DNA of 42,338 bases from Neocallimastix lanati (nom. inval.) (taxonomy: Eukaryota > Neocallimastigomycota > Neocallimastigomycetes > Neocallimastigales > Neocallimastigaceae): positions 1-42,338 of the forward strand of contig JACVTC010000339.1 in assembly GCA_016946835.1 (NCBI GenBank), written 5' to 3'. A model generated the notes under the pieces. The model saw only the letters and a program-made list of their open reading frames with translations. It was not told the origin of the DNA and made no database searches. A program made the translations under genes and the position numbers. Every line of letters starts with the position of its first letter. The first letter of the stretch is position 1. Below, piece by piece: positions 27,695 through 37,506 of this stretch.

Positions 27695-30600
27695 ATGATA
27701 GTCAATAAATATTTAGTGTTATTGTTAATTATAATATTTTTATCTTCTACTATTAGTAAAGCTTTTAATAGTACAATTAATGATGAAAATATCTTTTGTC
27801 TTTATAGTGAAAATAAAATAATCAAAACGGTTAATCCATTTTATTTAGATTCAACTAATAAAACTATTTATTTTGATAGAATTGAAGATTATGCTAGATA
27901 CATTGGTCCCATGTGGATTGGGGTTTCTAATTGTAAAAACGATATATTAGTTAATAGTGTAGGAGAATATTATAAAATTAAACCTAGTAAAAAAAGATCA
28001 ATTAGTAATAAAAACGATAATAATGAGACTAATTATAACACAAATAGCCAAATGGAAAAAAATGATATTGATGATAATATTGTTAAACTATCCAATACAA
28101 CTAATGCTGATGATGATAATATTCTTAAAAATCGTACTATAACAGATTATAAAAAATATTATGATAATATTTATAAAAAGTTTATGAAAAATGGATTAAA
28201 ATGTCTTGCATTAACAAGTAAAAATCCGGCATATAATCCATATCATCCAGCATTAATTCAAGTTAGTAATAAAAATGATAAACCAGCTAACATAATTCAA
28301 GTTATGGGTATTTCATATGATGAAAATTATCAAAAGTATTTAAAGATATTAAAAGAAGCTAATGAAAATAAAAGTACAAAAGATAAATATGTTGAATGTG
28401 GTACAGTTAGAAATATGTCTCCGGGTTCATCTGTTACATGTACTGTGACTTATTCTACAGATATTCAAGACAGCATTAGTATTACAGATAGTAATGGAAA
28501 TTCATATCGTAAATCTTATGGTAAAGTTACAAGTAACGGTGATACATATACTGATGAAATAAATAACCAAATTGAATTAACTACTAGTATATCTAATTCA
28601 GTATCCAATTCTGGTACAGATTCTAATGGTACTTCAAATGCATATGAACGTGTATATACTATTATAGATGGTCAAAGTAATTCTAAAACTAATAATTATG
28701 AAGTAACACATACGGATACATCTGAAAAAACATTTACTCATACCGAATCTGAAGAACATACTCATACTACAACAAAAGGTGGTGAACATGTAGAAGAACA
28801 TAACTGGAGCGATAGTGATGAAACTTCACATACAGAAGAATATTCAAGAATGAATGAAGAAGCATATAATGAACATAAAAATGAATTTATTGATCTCAAT
28901 GATAAAGATTATAAAGTTTCTGATCCTAATGAAAGATTAAAAGGAAAACAAAAAAGAAAAGTTGGTGCTACAGTAGCAAAAAGCTCAGGTAGATCTGCTT
29001 TTGCACAATCAGCGGGAGAAAGTGCTGTTGGTGCTCTTGGTGCTTGTGGAACTGGAGCTCTAATTGGTACTATGCTTGCTCCTGGTGTAGGTACTGCCGC
29101 TGGTTGTGTAATTGGTGGTATACTTGGAGCAGCAGCAGGTGCTTGGGATGGGTATAATCAATATAAACAAACTGAAATTGCAGAAGAGGCTAATGAAATT
29201 GCTAAAAAAGCTAATGAGCATGCAAAAGAAGCTAACGATATTGCTAAAGCTACTTATTTACAGGAAACTGAAATTTCTAATCGAGATGCGTCATTACAAA
29301 TTGCTCTTAGTAATGCAGATTTTAATAATCAAAAAGTAATGGCTATAATTGGCACTAGATCTACTTCTGATACAACAAGTCATACTCATACTACTGGTGG
29401 TAGTATTAGTGATTCTACAAATTGGTCTGATTCTCAAGCGGATACATCTGGATTTAGCAATGCATGGGGAACATCTAATGGATATTCCGATGCTTATTCA
29501 CGTGGTTACTCAGAAACATCATCTACAGAACATTCCGAATCTGATTCCATTTCGAAAATGATTACTAAAAACTTTAATAGGGAAACTGGATGGATTAATC
29601 AAAATACAACTACAGATACTACTAGTAATGGATATACATTTGGTTCATCTTCTCAAAAATCTTATTCCACTAATTTATCTTACGATGAAGCATTAGATAT
29701 TTCAGCTCAATATGCATTACAAAGATCATACACATTATCTCAGGGTAAAATAGAATCAAGACAAGTTACTTTTGTAATTCCTGACGGACTTTGTTATAAT
29801 TTATCTGTTTTGCCTATGTTTGAAGTAGAAATTATTATCCAAGCATGTGGTAACTATAATGAAGAAACTGGTTATACGTATATTACATATGAAAGAGTTA
29901 TTCGTCCTATTAAATTTTTAGGATTTAGTGAGATACCTATTTCTTGTAATCAAAATAATGATGATGTTGATATAATAAATAATGATTCAGAAAATTTTGA
30001 TTACATAAAGATCAGTTCTGATGATACAATTGATACTTTAAGATCTGGTAGTTACTTATCACCTGGTAATATCATCGTTTCGAAAAACAAAAAATTTAGT
30101 TTTGGTATATTAAATACTGGTGAATTAATCTTATGTGAAGGTCCTAATATATCTTCAAAATGCACTTACCATTGGAGAAATGAAATGAATTACATTCCAG
30201 ATACTATAAATGGAATTAATGTTTCTCATGATTTTAAATTTCATGTTGGCGATAACGGTCATTTGTATGTTACTGCTAAAAATATATATGGTAAATATCA
30301 TACTAAAGTTGAATATCCAGAAGAATATAATACGTATCTCAATAAAGAAAATTTATTAAAATCTGATAATAATACATCTCCTAAACTAGAAAAACGAATA
30401 GTTATAAGAAAAAATACTACGACAACTACAACTACTTCTAATATTAATAAAGCAACTACAACTGTAACTAAAACTGCAACTACAACTACTTCTAATATTA
30501 ATAAAGCAACTACAACTGTAACTAAAACTGCAACTACAACTACTTCTAATATTAATAAAGCAACTACAACTGTAACTAAAACTAATTCTAATATTAATAA

Positions 30601-33445
30601 AGAAACTACAACTGTAACTAAAACTAATTCTAATATTAATAAAGAAACTACAACTGCAACTATAACTAATTCTATACCTTCACCAGCTATTGATGAAGAT
30701 TACATTACTTATGGTAACAGTACTACTGAATATGTAATTTGGGATTCATTACCTAAAGATTTGCCATTCAATGTCGGATTTCCAGGTGCCACAGGTTATT
30801 ATTTACACCTTAAAGAAGAGTCAGTTTTTAATGGAGCATCTCTTACTTTATATGATGGTACTGGAGTAATAATTTGGCAAATTAAATCTAATGATAAATA
30901 TAAAGGATATGCTTTTCCAAGAGAATATAATATGCCATTAGCTTTTGAAACAAAGATTTCAGAAGAAGTAGCTTTGTATGATAAGCATAATTGGATTAAT
31001 TTTAAAGTTAAAGATACATTTAAACATAGTATTGAATTAAATTGTAGCAATATAATGAATGAAAATGAAGCTTTAGTTTCTAATAATGGTAAATACAGAT
31101 TTTATTTACAAGAAACTGGAAATATTGTTGTTAAAGAAAATAGTAGAACTGCATGGTCTTCATCTACCGCTAATATTTCTATTTACGAAGCTCCTTATAG
31201 AATTACATTTTCTCCATTGGGTGAATTAATATTAAGAGATAAAAATAATTATATAGTATGGCAAATTCTTAATCCATTATCTATTAATAATTACAGTGAT
31301 ATTCCTAATAATAAAAAATTTAAACTAATAATGTCTGATGAAGGTGAATTATATATTGAAGATGAAAAAAAACTTATGTATTGGAGTAACTGGCATGATG
31401 TTAGATTATATACAGATCATGTAAGATATATTGAACCTGTAATGTACGAAGTTAGTTCATGCAATGAACATCTAAGAGTTAAAAATACGTATAATTTATT
31501 TTCTAAACCTGATATATATAATTTTAATCAAATAAAAAATGATTCTAAAACTTATAACAATTTTTATTTTAATAATTTATTACCTGGTGAATCGTTAATT
31601 TCTATTTTTGATGCAAGATTAAATGTAACTGATACTGATGTTATATTTTATTATTATACCGATAAATATGATAAAAAAAATACTGATAATAAAGTATCTA
31701 AAAATATTGGATCGTGCACTAAAAATTCTGGTATTAAAGAATTAAAATTAGAATTAGATGGGTTATTTTTATATTGTAATGATAAAACTAAAATAACTAT
31801 TGTAAAAATACCTAATATATACAATAATAGTAAAAACTTTAATAGATTGTCAATTGAATATAGATATGGTATGGAATATCCAGATTTGATGATATTTAAC
31901 ACAATTACTTGGGAACCTTTATGGGGGTTAAATCCTGTTAGATACTTACATAGTTTAAAAGAAGTTAAAAAAATTAGAAAGGATGAATATAATAGAATTT
32001 CCGAAGATAAATATTTCACTCCTTTTGACAGGTTAATTTCTATTGATGGTAGTGGTGAATTTATATATTTATCAAATCGTAATGGATTAGAATTTAAACA
32101 TGGATCATCACCATTAATAAGAAGTATAGCTATAGAAAATAATAACTTATACATTGATAATAAAATGGTTATTAACAATAATAAAGATTTAGAAATTATT
32201 TACGACAGTACTTTTGATAAATTAGTAGCGAATAATAATACACATGAAAATATATGGGAAGCTTATGGTGAAAAAAAGTGTGATAAACTCATTTCCAATG
32301 ATAGCAATTGTAATACATTATTCTCATATAGTAAATTAAATACACTTAATAATCAATGGTTTATTTTATTTGATAATAATTTATATTACAATAATATAAA
32401 TTTAAATAATACACAAGAAGTGTTTGATATTAATAATTATATGAAAACTACATATAAATTATTTAATAATGAACCTGTATATTCTTTATCATTAAATGAA
32501 AAAGGGGATATTGTTTTAAATGACAATAAATATATATTACATAAAGAATACTTTACTTCTGATGATTATTATTATTTATATGCTCATAGTGATAATGTAA
32601 TTTTAAGATCAAGTACTGGTGAATATAAATGGGCTTTGAATAAAATAATCAGTAATAGACCTTATGATGCAAATGAAATTAAAATAGGTGAATCTTTTAA
32701 AGAAGGAGAGATGATATATTGTGGTGATTACTCAATGATAATTCTTAATGGAAAATTATTATATAGAGATCACAAATCAAAAACATCAACTGAAATAAAA
32801 TATAGTCCAAATAAATCAGGATATTTATATGAAATCGAAATTGGAATTAATGATATTAATTTCAAAGATAAAGAAAATAATAGTTTAAATCATATTTCAT
32901 CTTCAAATCAAAGTTTTAATAGCAAATTATATTGCGATAAAAATACTCGTAGTATTGTTTGGAAAATTAGTAATACTATTAAATGGAGATATCCTGAAAT
33001 TAACTCAAATAATGGTGATCTTCAAGATAAAAAGTACATTTTATTATGTAGTAAGTATTATAATAAATGCTTATATGCTGCAAATAGAATAGGTAGTAAT
33101 GTTAGATATGCTGATTATAGTAAGACATTAAAAAATTTCAAATGGTATTTTGAAATTATCAATAAAAAATCTTATCTTAAATCTGCAATTAATGAGGATA
33201 TTTGTTTAATTGTTGATAATGATAAAATAATAACTGGTAAATGTAGTGAAAATATGGATAAAGCACGTATATCATATAATGAACCAAAGAATTATATAGA
33301 ATATTTTAACTCTTCTAATAAACAATATAAATGTATTAGTGGAATTGATGATCGTAATAATCGAAATTCACGACAATATTTAACATTAGCTAATTGTAAC
33401 AAAAAAGATGAAAAAATGATATGGGAAATAAAAACCCCTAATTAA
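27695..33445 (+). CDS. large secreted lectin protein with glycine-zipper segment (putative membrane-active/adhesin)
   Basis: This 1916-residue protein begins with a signal peptide (residues 1-23). Residues about 245-400 and 553-625 are unusually Ser/Thr/His/Glu-rich (HTETEEH-like stretches). Between them lies a Gly/Ala-rich hydrophobic segment at about 443-487 (GALIGTMLAPGVGTAAGCVIGG), a glycine zipper of the kind found in membrane-inserting or pore-forming proteins. It is followed by exact heptads (EEANEIA KKANEHA KEANDIA). A beta-rich region near 650-760 follows. Bulb-type (B-lectin-like) repeats appear at about 782-868 and 1112-1235 (FGILNTGELILCEG; FSPLGELILRDKNNYIVWQ), with weaker copies later, and a ricin-B-like trefoil closes the protein (about 1775-1915). 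A Thr-rich linker with tandem repeats spans about 907-995. The layout suggests a carbohydrate-targeted, perhaps membrane-active, extracellular protein. Toxin activity is possible but not shown by any recognised catalytic domain. Confidence 0.78.
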   Translation: MIVNKYLVLLLIIIFLSSTISKAFNSTINDENIFCLYSENKIIKTVNPFYLDSTNKTIYFDRIEDYARYIGPMWIGVSNCKNDILVNSVGEYYKIKPSKKRSISNKNDNNETNYNTNSQMEKNDIDDNIVKLSNTTNADDDNILKNRTITDYKKYYDNIYKKFMKNGLKCLALTSKNPAYNPYHPALIQVSNKNDKPANIIQVMGISYDENYQKYLKILKEANENKSTKDKYVECGTVRNMSPGSSVTCTVTYSTDIQDSISITDSNGNSYRKSYGKVTSNGDTYTDEINNQIELTTSISNSVSNSGTDSNGTSNAYERVYTIIDGQSNSKTNNYEVTHTDTSEKTFTHTESEEHTHTTTKGGEHVEEHNWSDSDETSHTEEYSRMNEEAYNEHKNEFIDLNDKDYKVSDPNERLKGKQKRKVGATVAKSSGRSAFAQSAGESAVGALGACGTGALIGTMLAPGVGTAAGCVIGGILGAAAGAWDGYNQYKQTEIAEEANEIAKKANEHAKEANDIAKATYLQETEISNRDASLQIALSNADFNNQKVMAIIGTRSTSDTTSHTHTTGGSISDSTNWSDSQADTSGFSNAWGTSNGYSDAYSRGYSETSSTEHSESDSISKMITKNFNRETGWINQNTTTDTTSNGYTFGSSSQKSYSTNLSYDEALDISAQYALQRSYTLSQGKIESRQVTFVIPDGLCYNLSVLPMFEVEIIIQACGNYNEETGYTYITYERVIRPIKFLGFSEIPISCNQNNDDVDIINNDSENFDYIKISSDDTIDTLRSGSYLSPGNIIVSKNKKFSFGILNTGELILCEGPNISSKCTYHWRNEMNYIPDTINGINVSHDFKFHVGDNGHLYVTAKNIYGKYHTKVEYPEEYNTYLNKENLLKSDNNTSPKLEKRIVIRKNTTTTTTTSNINKATTTVTKTATTTTSNINKATTTVTKTATTTTSNINKATTTVTKTNSNINKETTTVTKTNSNINKETTTATITNSIPSPAIDEDYITYGNSTTEYVIWDSLPKDLPFNVGFPGATGYYLHLKEESVFNGASLTLYDGTGVIIWQIKSNDKYKGYAFPREYNMPLAFETKISEEVALYDKHNWINFKVKDTFKHSIELNCSNIMNENEALVSNNGKYRFYLQETGNIVVKENSRTAWSSSTANISIYEAPYRITFSPLGELILRDKNNYIVWQILNPLSINNYSDIPNNKKFKLIMSDEGELYIEDEKKLMYWSNWHDVRLYTDHVRYIEPVMYEVSSCNEHLRVKNTYNLFSKPDIYNFNQIKNDSKTYNNFYFNNLLPGESLISIFDARLNVTDTDVIFYYYTDKYDKKNTDNKVSKNIGSCTKNSGIKELKLELDGLFLYCNDKTKITIVKIPNIYNNSKNFNRLSIEYRYGMEYPDLMIFNTITWEPLWGLNPVRYLHSLKEVKKIRKDEYNRISEDKYFTPFDRLISIDGSGEFIYLSNRNGLEFKHGSSPLIRSIAIENNNLYIDNKMVINNNKDLEIIYDSTFDKLVANNNTHENIWEAYGEKKCDKLISNDSNCNTLFSYSKLNTLNNQWFILFDNNLYYNNINLNNTQEVFDINNYMKTTYKLFNNEPVYSLSLNEKGDIVLNDNKYILHKEYFTSDDYYYLYAHSDNVILRSSTGEYKWALNKIISNRPYDANEIKIGESFKEGEMIYCGDYSMIILNGKLLYRDHKSKTSTEIKYSPNKSGYLYEIEIGINDINFKDKENNSLNHISSSNQSFNSKLYCDKNTRSIVWKISNTIKWRYPEINSNNGDLQDKKYILLCSKYYNKCLYAANRIGSNVRYADYSKTLKNFKWYFEIINKKSYLKSAINEDICLIVDNDKIITGKCSENMDKARISYNEPKNYIEYFNSSNKQYKCISGIDDRNNRNSRQYLTLANCNKKDEKMIWEIKTPN
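30415..30675 (+). repeat. coding minisatellite in Thr-rich linker
   Basis: Three tandem 54-bp units encode ATTTTSNINKATTTVTKT, followed by two 42-bp units encoding NSNINKETTTVTKT. The units are nearly identical in DNA, so copy number is likely variable among strains. The linker joins two lectin-like regions and would be heavily O-glycosylated if secreted. Confidence 0.85.
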
Positions 33446-34179
33446 TAATAATAATGATATAATTATTTTATATAAATGATATTGAACTCTAAATTTAAAT
33501 AATATAAAAAAAATAAAAAATAAAGAATAAAAGATAAAAAATAAAAAGTAAAGATTAAAAAATAAAAAATAAAAAATATTAAAAATATTAAAATAAAAAA
33601 AAATAAAAAATAAAAAGTAAAGATTAAAAAATAAAGATAAAAAATATTAAAAATATTAAAATAAAAAAAAATAAAAAATAAAAAATAAAAAATAAAAAAT
33701 AAAAAATTAGAAATAAAAAAATAAAAATTAAAAAATAAAAAATTAGAAATAAAAAAATAAAAATAAAAAAATAAAAATTAAAAAATAAAAAATTAGAAAT
33801 AAAAAAATAAAAATTAAAAAATAAAAAATTAGAAATAAAAAAATTAGTAATAAAAAAATTAAAAATAAAAAATTAGAAATAAAAAAATAAAAATTAAAAA
33901 ATTAAAAATAAAAAATTAGAAATAAAAAAATTAAATATAAAAAATAAAAATAATTAGTAATAAAAAAATTAAAAATAAATCAATTAGTAATAAATGAATT
34001 TATTTTAAGTTGCTTTTTTTAAAATTTTATAAATTATTTCTATTTTTATTATTATTACTTTTATTTTTAAGTATTTATGTATATATATTTTATAAGTTAT
34101 ATATTTTAAAATATGATTTATAAAATGATTTTTTTTTTATTGTGTTTTATTTTTTAAAAATTTTAAACAAATTATTAAA
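33446..34179. repeat. A-rich low-complexity array between secreted-protein genes
   Basis: From about 33505 to 33985 the plus strand is almost free of C and is built of AAATAAAAA and TTAGAAATAAAAAAAT-like units in irregular higher-order copies. For example, an ATTAGAAATAAAAAAATAAAA phrase recurs about every 40-50 nt. It separates two lectin genes. The rest of the gap is A/T-only with no ORF. Confidence 0.75.
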
Positions 34180-36069
34180 ATGTTATCTGAATTATTTATC
34201 ATCATTAACATTATAAGCAGTATTATTGCTTCATCTGGGGATTTTATAGATTCCAAGAAATCAATTTGGATTTATAATGAACAAACTAAAAATCCTTTAT
34301 GTTTATACACATCAGGATTATATGATGGTGTCATTAGTTGTGAAGAATGTGGTAATTCTGATAATTATAAATGGTATTTAAGTACTGCAGGTGATGATAA
34401 TAGTATTCAAATTACGTCTGCTTTAGATACGTCATCATGTATATCTTATAATGATAATAATGAATTAATTTTAAGTGACTGCAGTGAGGAATCCGTTTTA
34501 TATTATGATGATGTTTTCAAAAATTTAGAAATTAGTGATAAATGTGTTGGTATTATAGACGAAAATAATAGTGATAGTTATCCTTATATAAATTTAGAAA
34601 ATTGTGAAACTAATTCAAATATACTATGGGATTTTTCAGATGTTATTCCTAGTAAAGCTGTTACTCCAACTAAAACTACTACATCTACACCAACAGCTTC
34701 ATCAATTTGGCTTTATAATGAAAATACTGAACTCTGTTTACATGTTTTTGGATATGAAGGTAATATTCCAACATATGAAGAATGTGGAAATACAGACGAT
34801 TTTAAATGGTATTACGTAAAAGTCAAAGAAGGTAGTTTTTTCAAATCGAAAGATAATCCTGAATTATGTTTAAGAGTTGATGATGAAGATGAAAGTAAAA
34901 TTATGATGGGTAACTGTGATTCTAATGCTATTTTCCTTTATAATAACATTTATAAATCTATTGAAAGTAAAAAATGTCCTGACAATTGTATTGGTAATCC
35001 AAATTTCTCTAATGTTAAAAATGTAAAAAATAAAGTTTCGTTATATGATTGTAATAATGAAGTACACGATGATCAAATGTGGACTATAAAAAAATCTTTA
35101 CCTAAATTAAAACCTACTACAACAACTATATTTAAACCTACTCAAACTAGTACCGTTGCATGGATTTATAATGAAAGTAGTAATTCATGTTTATATGGTC
35201 CTGATTATGAAAATGGAATTCCAACTTATTCCGAATGCAGAAATCTAGATGATTATAAATGGATTATTACAAAAAAGAAAGAAGGTTACTATTTCAAATC
35301 TAAAAGTAATTCTGAATTGTGCCTAAAGATGGCTGATGAAAATAAAATTATTATGGGTAAATGTGATAATAATGCTCTCTTTAATTACAATAATAATTAT
35401 AAAACAATTATGAGTAAATATTATAATGATCGTTGTGTTGGTTATGAAAAATTACATAGTTACGGGGTAGCTTTTTATTCAGTTACAAAAAGATCTGTAA
35501 CTTTATATGATTGTAGTGAAGAAGTAAATGATGATCAAATGTGGAAATTAACCACTTCATTCCCTAGAAAAATAGTTACTACAACTAGAACCACTTCTAC
35601 TACTACTACTACTACTACTACTACAACTACTACTACAACTACGAAATCTCCATCTCCTACTATAAATACTAGCTATCGTTGCGGTAAAGAATTTAACAAT
35701 AAATCATGTTCGAAAGGGGAATGTTGTAGTCAATATGGTTATTGTGGAACTTCGATAGATCATTGTGGTACTGGATGTCAAGCCAGTTATGGTAGATGTA
35801 ATGATGGTGGTCGTTGTGGCACTGATTATGGAAAATGTCTTAATGAGAAACAATGTTGTAGTCAACATGGCTATTGTGACATTTCAGATGCTCATTGTGG
35901 ATCAAAATGTCAAAGTGAATTTGGGTTATGCTACGGCTCTCACGATAAATGTGGTGAACAATATGGTAGGTGTAAAGGTAAAAAATGCTGCAGTAAATGG
36001 GGTTATTGTGGTACATCCAGTAAACATTGTGGAACAGGATGCCAACCAAAGTATGGTTTATGCCAATAA
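34180..36069 (+). CDS. secreted protein with three ricin-like domains and three CBM18 chitin-binding domains
   Basis: This 629-residue protein starts with a signal peptide (about residues 1-19). Three related modules of about 130 residues follow at about 25-155, 172-300 and 318-465. Each begins with an IW-[IL]-YNE-like motif and a Cys-containing CL segment, has an ECGN.DDYKWY motif, and ends in QMW or W; this is the pattern of ricin-B-type beta-trefoil lectins. Thr-rich linkers separate them, the last one a near-pure Thr run coded by ACT/ACA repeats. The C-terminus has three hevein-type CBM18 domains (about 499-540, 545-585, 590-628) with CCSQYGYCG, CCSQHGYCD and CCSKWGYCG cores. It probably binds glycans and chitin outside the cell, in a wall, adhesion or defence role. 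No catalytic domain is seen. Such repeated CBM18 sets are typical of fungal secretomes, and one of the best host-type markers in the window. Confidence 0.9.
   Translation: MLSELFIIINIISSIIASSGDFIDSKKSIWIYNEQTKNPLCLYTSGLYDGVISCEECGNSDNYKWYLSTAGDDNSIQITSALDTSSCISYNDNNELILSDCSEESVLYYDDVFKNLEISDKCVGIIDENNSDSYPYINLENCETNSNILWDFSDVIPSKAVTPTKTTTSTPTASSIWLYNENTELCLHVFGYEGNIPTYEECGNTDDFKWYYVKVKEGSFFKSKDNPELCLRVDDEDESKIMMGNCDSNAIFLYNNIYKSIESKKCPDNCIGNPNFSNVKNVKNKVSLYDCNNEVHDDQMWTIKKSLPKLKPTTTTIFKPTQTSTVAWIYNESSNSCLYGPDYENGIPTYSECRNLDDYKWIITKKKEGYYFKSKSNSELCLKMADENKIIMGKCDNNALFNYNNNYKTIMSKYYNDRCVGYEKLHSYGVAFYSVTKRSVTLYDCSEEVNDDQMWKLTTSFPRKIVTTTRTTSTTTTTTTTTTTTTTTKSPSPTINTSYRCGKEFNNKSCSKGECCSQYGYCGTSIDHCGTGCQASYGRCNDGGRCGTDYGKCLNEKQCCSQHGYCDISDAHCGSKCQSEFGLCYGSHDKCGEQYGRCKGKKCCSKWGYCGTSSKHCGTGCQPKYGLCQ
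35577..35645 (+). repeat. ACT/ACA trinucleotide microsatellite encoding poly-Thr
   Basis: A run of ACT and ACA codons encodes the Thr linker before the CBM18 domains. Length variation is expected. Confidence 0.8.
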
Positions 36070-37506
36070 AAATTTAAATAGTTTGATAAATAAATTTTTA
36101 AATCTTTACTTATTAAAGTTTTATAAAAATGATCTATTATATAAAAACTAAATATAATTCTATCTATTAAAAGCAATAAAAAATAAAAATTAAATATAAT
36201 ACAAAAAAAAATCATATCAAAAAAATTAAAAAAATAAAATAAACAATAAATATTAAAATAAAAAAAAAAAAATTAAAATTTATTCAATATAAATTATAAT
36301 TATAACAATAGATTCCATAGATATTTTAGATATAGTATTTTTGGACTATTACCTAATAAATTTATAAAAATATTTTTATAAAAGTTAAAAAAAAGTAATA
36401 AATAAACAAGTCAATAAAATAAGTAAAAATAAATTATAAAAATGAAATAAAATTAAAAAAAAGAAATAAAATTAAAAAAATGAAATAAAATTAAAAAAAA
36501 TAAGAAAAAGAAATTGATAATTTTAAAAAAAATTAAATAAAATAAAATTGATATTAAATGCTAAAATAGTAAAAGATTTTTTTAAAAATTTAAATTTCTG
36601 TTTTTTTTTAAAATAGAAAAATTTATTTATTTGTAATTAATATTTTTATTTTAAAATAAAAAAAAAATTAAATAATATTAATAATAATTTTTAAAATAAA
36701 AAAACTTTTTTCTTAAAGATATTTATTCTCTAAAAAATCTAAATTAAATTTTTTTAATATAATATTTATTATATTGATTTAAAATTTAATTTTTTTTTTT
36801 GGCATGAATAAATCATAAAAAATTTATATCATGGATCATAAATTTATTTTTCTTTAAACAAAAAAAAATTTAATTTATTGCTGTAAATTTATTTAATAGT
36901 TACACAATATATAATCAAATAATTTTAGTTTTTTTGAATTTGTTAAGATATACTCTCAATATATATATATTTTTATATACAATTTTTTTTTAAAAATATA
37001 ATACATTAAATAATTATAATATTTTTCAAATTTGGTAAACATTTATATTGTTATAAATGAGTTAAAGAAAAATTAATTATTAAAAGACTATTTAATATTT
37101 TTATTAAAATAAAAAAAAAAATAAATAAATAAAATTAATTCAATATATATTATTTAAATAATAATTATTTAGAAAAAAATTTATTTTAATAATAATATAA
37201 ATAATAATATATAATATTACATTAATTTAAATATTTTATTTTATTTTATATTCACACTAAAGCATAGGACTGTAATGCATTATTAAATATGTATTATTAA
37301 TCTACAATTATTAAAGTTTCCATATATATTTCTATATATTATTAGCCTATTATTAAAAATATATATTTTAATTTAATTTCTAACCTGTATTACTAATTTT
37401 AAGTTTGTTAATATATGTTCAAATGATTCTTATTATTGCATATAATAATATATAAATTTATGTATCAATATAATAATTTATTTCTATATAACATTTAATT
37501 TTAATC
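36070..37506. other. intergenic region at right secretome/viral junction
   Basis: This is the longest geneless stretch, between the ricin/CBM18 gene and RPB1. The first part is A-rich with about four copies of an RGAAATAAAATTAAAAAA-like 18-nt unit at about 36441-36503. The rest is A/T-only with poly-A and poly-T runs. No ORF, transposon end or terminal repeat is seen. If secretome and virus segments join on this side, the joint is probably here. Confidence 0.5.

Noticed and set aside
31654-32178. 174-aa antisense ORF inside the lectin gene
   Set aside because: Hydrophobic low-complexity shadow of the sense lectin frame; no family features.
35765-36151. 128-aa overlapping ORF at the CBM18 repeats
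   Set aside because: It is an out-of-frame reading of the Cys-rich repeats; the sense frame holds three perfect CBM18 cores.
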